Source: Gemmatimonadaceae bacterium
GTDB lineage: Bacteria; Gemmatimonadota; Gemmatimonadetes; Gemmatimonadales; Gemmatimonadaceae
Length of the DNA: 7,389 nucleotides
Direction of reading: 5' to 3'
Assembly: GCA_013361745.1 (NCBI GenBank)
Contig: JABFXM010000166.1
Span: forward strand, 1 to 7,389
Under the pieces are notes generated by a model, which was given only the letters and a program-made list of their open reading frames with translations, did no database searches and was not told the origin of the DNA. The translations under genes were made by a program, and so were the position numbers. Below, piece by piece: positions 5,571 through 7,389 of this stretch. The stretch's first letter is position 1. Each line of letters begins with the position of its first letter.

Positions 5571-6408
5571 ACTCCCTGGCTCTCCTCACTCCCCGCACCC
5601 CTGCCTCCGGTGGCTCCGCCTCCGGCGGCTGCTCGTTCGCCAGCGCCTGCGGCGCGCGGCGGAGGGCGATGAGCTGGATCGCCTCGAGCGTCGCCATGCA
5701 GAAGGCCGCCCAGGCGAAGCCGACCGCCATTCCGGCGAGGGTGTCCGAGGGATAGTGGACACCGAGGTAGATTCGCGAGAAGGCGATGAGGAGGATGAGC
5801 AGCGCGGCGATAATCGCCGTCGCCACGCGCGACCAGTGGTTCCGCTGCAGCCGCGCGGCGAGATAGGCCACCGTCCCGTAGACGATCGCCGCGCTCATCG
5901 CGTGGCCCGATGGAAAGCTCGAGGAGAAGACCTCGGTCCCCCACTGGAAGATCGATGGCCGCGCGCGGTGGAAGGCGCCCTTCAACATGCTGTTGATGAC
6001 GATGCCGACGCTCGTCGTGACGAGCAGCAGCGCGGCCGAGTGGCGGTGACGGGTGAGCCAGAGAAAGAGCGCCGCGACCGCGACCACCATCATCACCACG
6101 ACCCCGGTGCCGAGCGCGGTCACCTGGAGCATCACCACGCGCAGCCAGGGAACCTGGTGCGCCGCCATCCAGCGGAGGATGGAGTCGTCGAGCTGCTGCG
6201 TCGCTCCACTCTCGACGTGCGCGGCGACCTCGGCGAAGGCCCAGGTGCCCGCGATCGCGAGCGCGGCGCCGGCGGTGATGAAGATGCCGACGGCGGCGTA
6301 GAAGCTCTGGACGCGCGAGAGCGAGCCGCGCAGAGCGCGGAAGAGGAGATCCCAGAAGAATCCGAACCGCTCGCGCGGCCGGCTCCGTCGCTCGGCGCGT
6401 AAAGGCAT
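5569..6408 (-). CDS. PAP2-family membrane phosphatase
   Basis: The 279-residue protein carries the three motifs of type 2 phosphatidic acid phosphatases (PAP2, undecaprenyl-pyrophosphate or lipid phosphatases). These are KGAFHRARP (K143, R150-P151), FPSGHAMSAA (P166-H169) and SRIYLGVHYPSDTLAG (S211-R212, catalytic H218, D222). Hydrophobic segments lie at about 36-58, 92-118, 124-138, 170-184, 194-210 and 224-242, giving a polytopic protein with the active site near the membrane surface. The substrate is unknown; undecaprenyl pyrophosphate or phosphatidic acid are the usual candidates. I start at the ATG ending at 6408 because the in-frame ATG at 6468 adds 20 residues (MHPDPWLLTPRPLTSDPFAR) that are simply translated palindrome D. 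Neither start has a clear Shine-Dalgarno. The last residues (GVRGVRRARE) and the stop come from palindrome B. The gene follows the kinase gene in the same direction after 90 bases. Confidence 0.92.
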   Translation of the reverse strand: MPLRAERRSRPRERFGFFWDLLFRALRGSLSRVQSFYAAVGIFITAGAALAIAGTWAFAEVAAHVESGATQQLDDSILRWMAAHQVPWLRVVMLQVTALGTGVVVMMVVAVAALFLWLTRHRHSAALLLVTTSVGIVINSMLKGAFHRARPSIFQWGTEVFSSSFPSGHAMSAAIVYGTVAYLAARLQRNHWSRVATAIIAALLILLIAFSRIYLGVHYPSDTLAGMAVGFAWAAFCMATLEAIQLIALRRAPQALANEQPPEAEPPEAGVRGVRRARE

Positions 6409-6426
6409 TCTTGCGAAGGGATCAGA

Positions 6427-6535
6427 GGTCAGGGGTCGGGGGGTCAGGAGCCAGGGGTCGGGGTGCATCGACGATGCCGCCGGCGTCCCGTTCCCCGTTC
6501 AACGCCGACCCCTGACCCCCGACCCCTGACCCCTG
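6427..6535. repeat. compound palindrome D, GGGGTCA/GGGGTCG heptamers
   Basis: The left arm (6427-6464) and right arm (6505-6535) are inverse runs of GGGGTCA- and GGGGTCG-like heptamers. Two perfect blocks pair: 16 bp (6427-6442 with 6516-6531) and 10 bp (6452-6461 with 6505-6514). The left side carries nine unpaired bases between them, the right side one, again about one unit of excess on the left. The apical region starts with a 13-base near-palindrome, GCATCGACGATGC, at 6465-6477. The right arm codes the last twelve residues of the kinase and its TGA lies in the apical region; the left arm is in the gap before PAP2. Confidence 0.88.
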
Positions 6536-7197
6536 CTCGCGGCGGGCCACAGCTCGGTCTGCGGAAGGTCGTGCTCGACCCGTTGCCGCACCCGCGCGGC
6601 GACGTCCTCGATCGCGCCCGGGTCGGCGATCAGGTCGTACTCGCGGACGTCGATCGCGAGTACCGGGCAGTGACGGAAGCCGGCGATCCACCGCTCGTAG
6701 CGCGCGTGGAGCGCGGCCCAGTAGTCGACCGCGGTCTCGCGCTCCGCCGGGCGGCCGCGTTGCGCGATGCGCTCGACGATCACGTCGAGCGGCGCGTGCA
6801 GGTAGATGAGGAGCTTCGGCGGGCGCGCCGCGGGCGCGTGAAGGAGCTCGGCGTAGAGGCGGCAGTAGAGGTCGTACTCCTCGGGGATCATCAGTCCCTG
6901 TTCGAAGGCGCCGCGGGCGAAGACCTCCGCGTCCTCGTACCAGGTGCGGTCGAGCACCCAGCCGCCGCCGATGCCGCGCATGCGACGCATGGAGGCGAAG
7001 CGCGTGGCGAGGAAGTGGAGCTGGAGACGGAGCGCGTACTCGCGGCGCGAGCGCTCGCCGTCGGCGTAGTAGGGCTCGAGCCACGGGTTGTCGGCGTCCA
7101 CCGACTCGAGGGCGAGCTGGAGGCCGAACCGCGCGGCGAGGGCGTGGGTCATGGTGGTCTTGCCGGAGCCGACCATCCCGGCGATGCCGAGGAGCAT
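6499..7197 (-). CDS. deoxynucleoside kinase (dNK/dGK-dAK family)
   Basis: The protein has 232 residues and transfers phosphate from ATP to a deoxynucleoside in nucleotide salvage. It has a P-loop GMVGSGKTT (7-15), followed by E31, expected to be near the catalytic base. DNPWLEPYYADGE (36-48) and LRLQLHFLATRF (57-68) form the usual substrate-side helices. VLDRTWYEDAEVFA (81-94) is the DRS-type motif, PKLLIYLHAP (127-136) is a core strand, and the arginine-rich lid ERIAQRGRPAER (142-153) closes over phosphate. These match the PF01712 kinases. Which base it prefers cannot be told from the sequence. The start at ATG 7197 places the P-loop at the usual distance from the N-terminus, but no Shine-Dalgarno precedes it. 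The tail after about residue 220 (SRGQGSGVRGRR) is translated palindrome D and is probably not part of the fold. The gene is co-directional with PAP2. Confidence 0.92.
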   Translation of the reverse strand: MLLGIAGMVGSGKTTMTHALAARFGLQLALESVDADNPWLEPYYADGERSRREYALRLQLHFLATRFASMRRMRGIGGGWVLDRTWYEDAEVFARGAFEQGLMIPEEYDLYCRLYAELLHAPAARPPKLLIYLHAPLDVIVERIAQRGRPAERETAVDYWAALHARYERWIAGFRHCPVLAIDVREYDLIADPGAIEDVAARVRQRVEHDLPQTELWPAASRGQGSGVRGRR

Positions 7198-7224
7198 GGC
7201 GGAAGATGACAGGGGCGTGGGAGG

Positions 7225-7293
7225 GTTGCCAGTTGTCAGATGTCGGTTGCCAGTTGTCGGTTACGGGCAACTGATCACTGGCGACTGGCAACT
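7225..7293. repeat. compound palindrome E, GTTGCCA/GTTGTCA heptamers
   Basis: The left run (7225-7262) reads in heptamers GTTGCCA, GTTGTCA, GATGTCG, GTTGCCA, GTTGTCG. The right run (7267-7293) is the inverse type, TGATCAC, TGGCGAC, TGGCAAC. Pairing is weaker than in the other loci: 18 of 27 positions match when 7231-7257 is set against 7267-7293, with better matches over single units. It lies 27 bases upstream of the kinase start codon, where the promoter or leader should be. Confidence 0.75.
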
Positions 7294-7333
7294 CGAGCCT
7301 GCGCGTGACCCGCGGCACACCGGGGGCGTCCAG

Positions 7334-7389
7334 ATGGAAATGGCAGCCGTCGCCCGCACTCTGCTCCGACTCCTCGGTCGGATCCCGAT
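7334..7389 (+). CDS. possible start of a plus-strand gene at the window edge
   Basis: An ATG at 7334 opens a frame reading MEMAAVARTLLRLLGRIP to the edge; a second ATG follows at 7340. Third positions are mostly G or C, and the residues could be an amphipathic N-terminus. No Shine-Dalgarno is visible. A minus-strand frame through the same bases (…SEQSAGDGCHFHLDAPGVP) is also open and equally GC-biased, but it has no stop before deep inside the kinase gene, so it would need an implausibly large overlap. With only 56 bases visible, neither reading can be confirmed. Confidence 0.2.
   Translation, partial: MEMAAVARTLLRLLGRIP

Noticed and set aside
5395..6402. Plus-strand frame of 335 codons opposite PAP2
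   Set aside because: It is antisense to a gene with all three PAP2 motifs and shows runs of His, Arg and Asp typical of shadows.
6422..7318. Minus-strand frame of 298 codons overlapping the kinase
   Set aside because: It lies in a different frame from the kinase, whose P-loop, DRS and lid motifs are clear. The shadow translation is Arg/Pro-rich and includes palindromes D and E.

Overview
The window is GC-rich DNA with strongly GC-biased third codon positions and mostly short gaps between genes. Three traits suggest a soil or sediment bacterium of the Gemmatimonadota type, although I have no 16S or marker gene to prove it: a Bacillus-like class I-alpha glutamine synthetase, a class III glutamine synthetase beside it, and intergenic palindromes built from short tandem units. 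An Acidobacteriota or similar lineage cannot be excluded.

Layout, left to right. A double zinc-ribbon protein with one membrane segment (minus strand, 300 to the left edge) lies downstream of a two-CBS-domain protein (879-436, minus). A divergent gap follows, then glnA (1058-2440, plus), coding for class I-alpha glutamine synthetase. It converges on the class III glutamine synthetase gene glnN (4792-2543, minus), with a bidirectional terminator hairpin between the two stop codons. Divergent from glnN is a small, extremely basic DUF6496/histone-H1-like gene (5071-5373, plus), which ends in its own GC-rich terminator hairpin. It converges on a PAP2-type membrane phosphatase (6408-5569, minus). 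A deoxynucleoside kinase (7197-6499, minus) precedes that, and the last 70 bases hold only a possible gene start or a shadow.

The two glutamine synthetases are the functional core: two unrelated-looking classes of the same ammonia-assimilating enzyme, placed tail to tail. The class I enzyme keeps the Bacillus-type feedback-inhibition arginine, but has tryptophan where adenylylated enzymes have the target tyrosine.

The least ordinary signal lies between the genes. Five boundaries (321-430, 951-1070, 5476-5570, 6427-6535, 7225-7293) each hold a compound palindrome. A tandem run of 7- or 9-base units on one side faces the inverted run on the other, across a short loop. Unit sequence differs between loci (GAGTAAGGG-type twice, CCGTTAG-type, GGGGTCA-type, GTTGCCA-type), but the architecture is the same. 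Several of them run into coding sequence: they carry the glnA start codon, an alternative PAP2 start, the PAP2 stop codon and the last twelve residues of the kinase.
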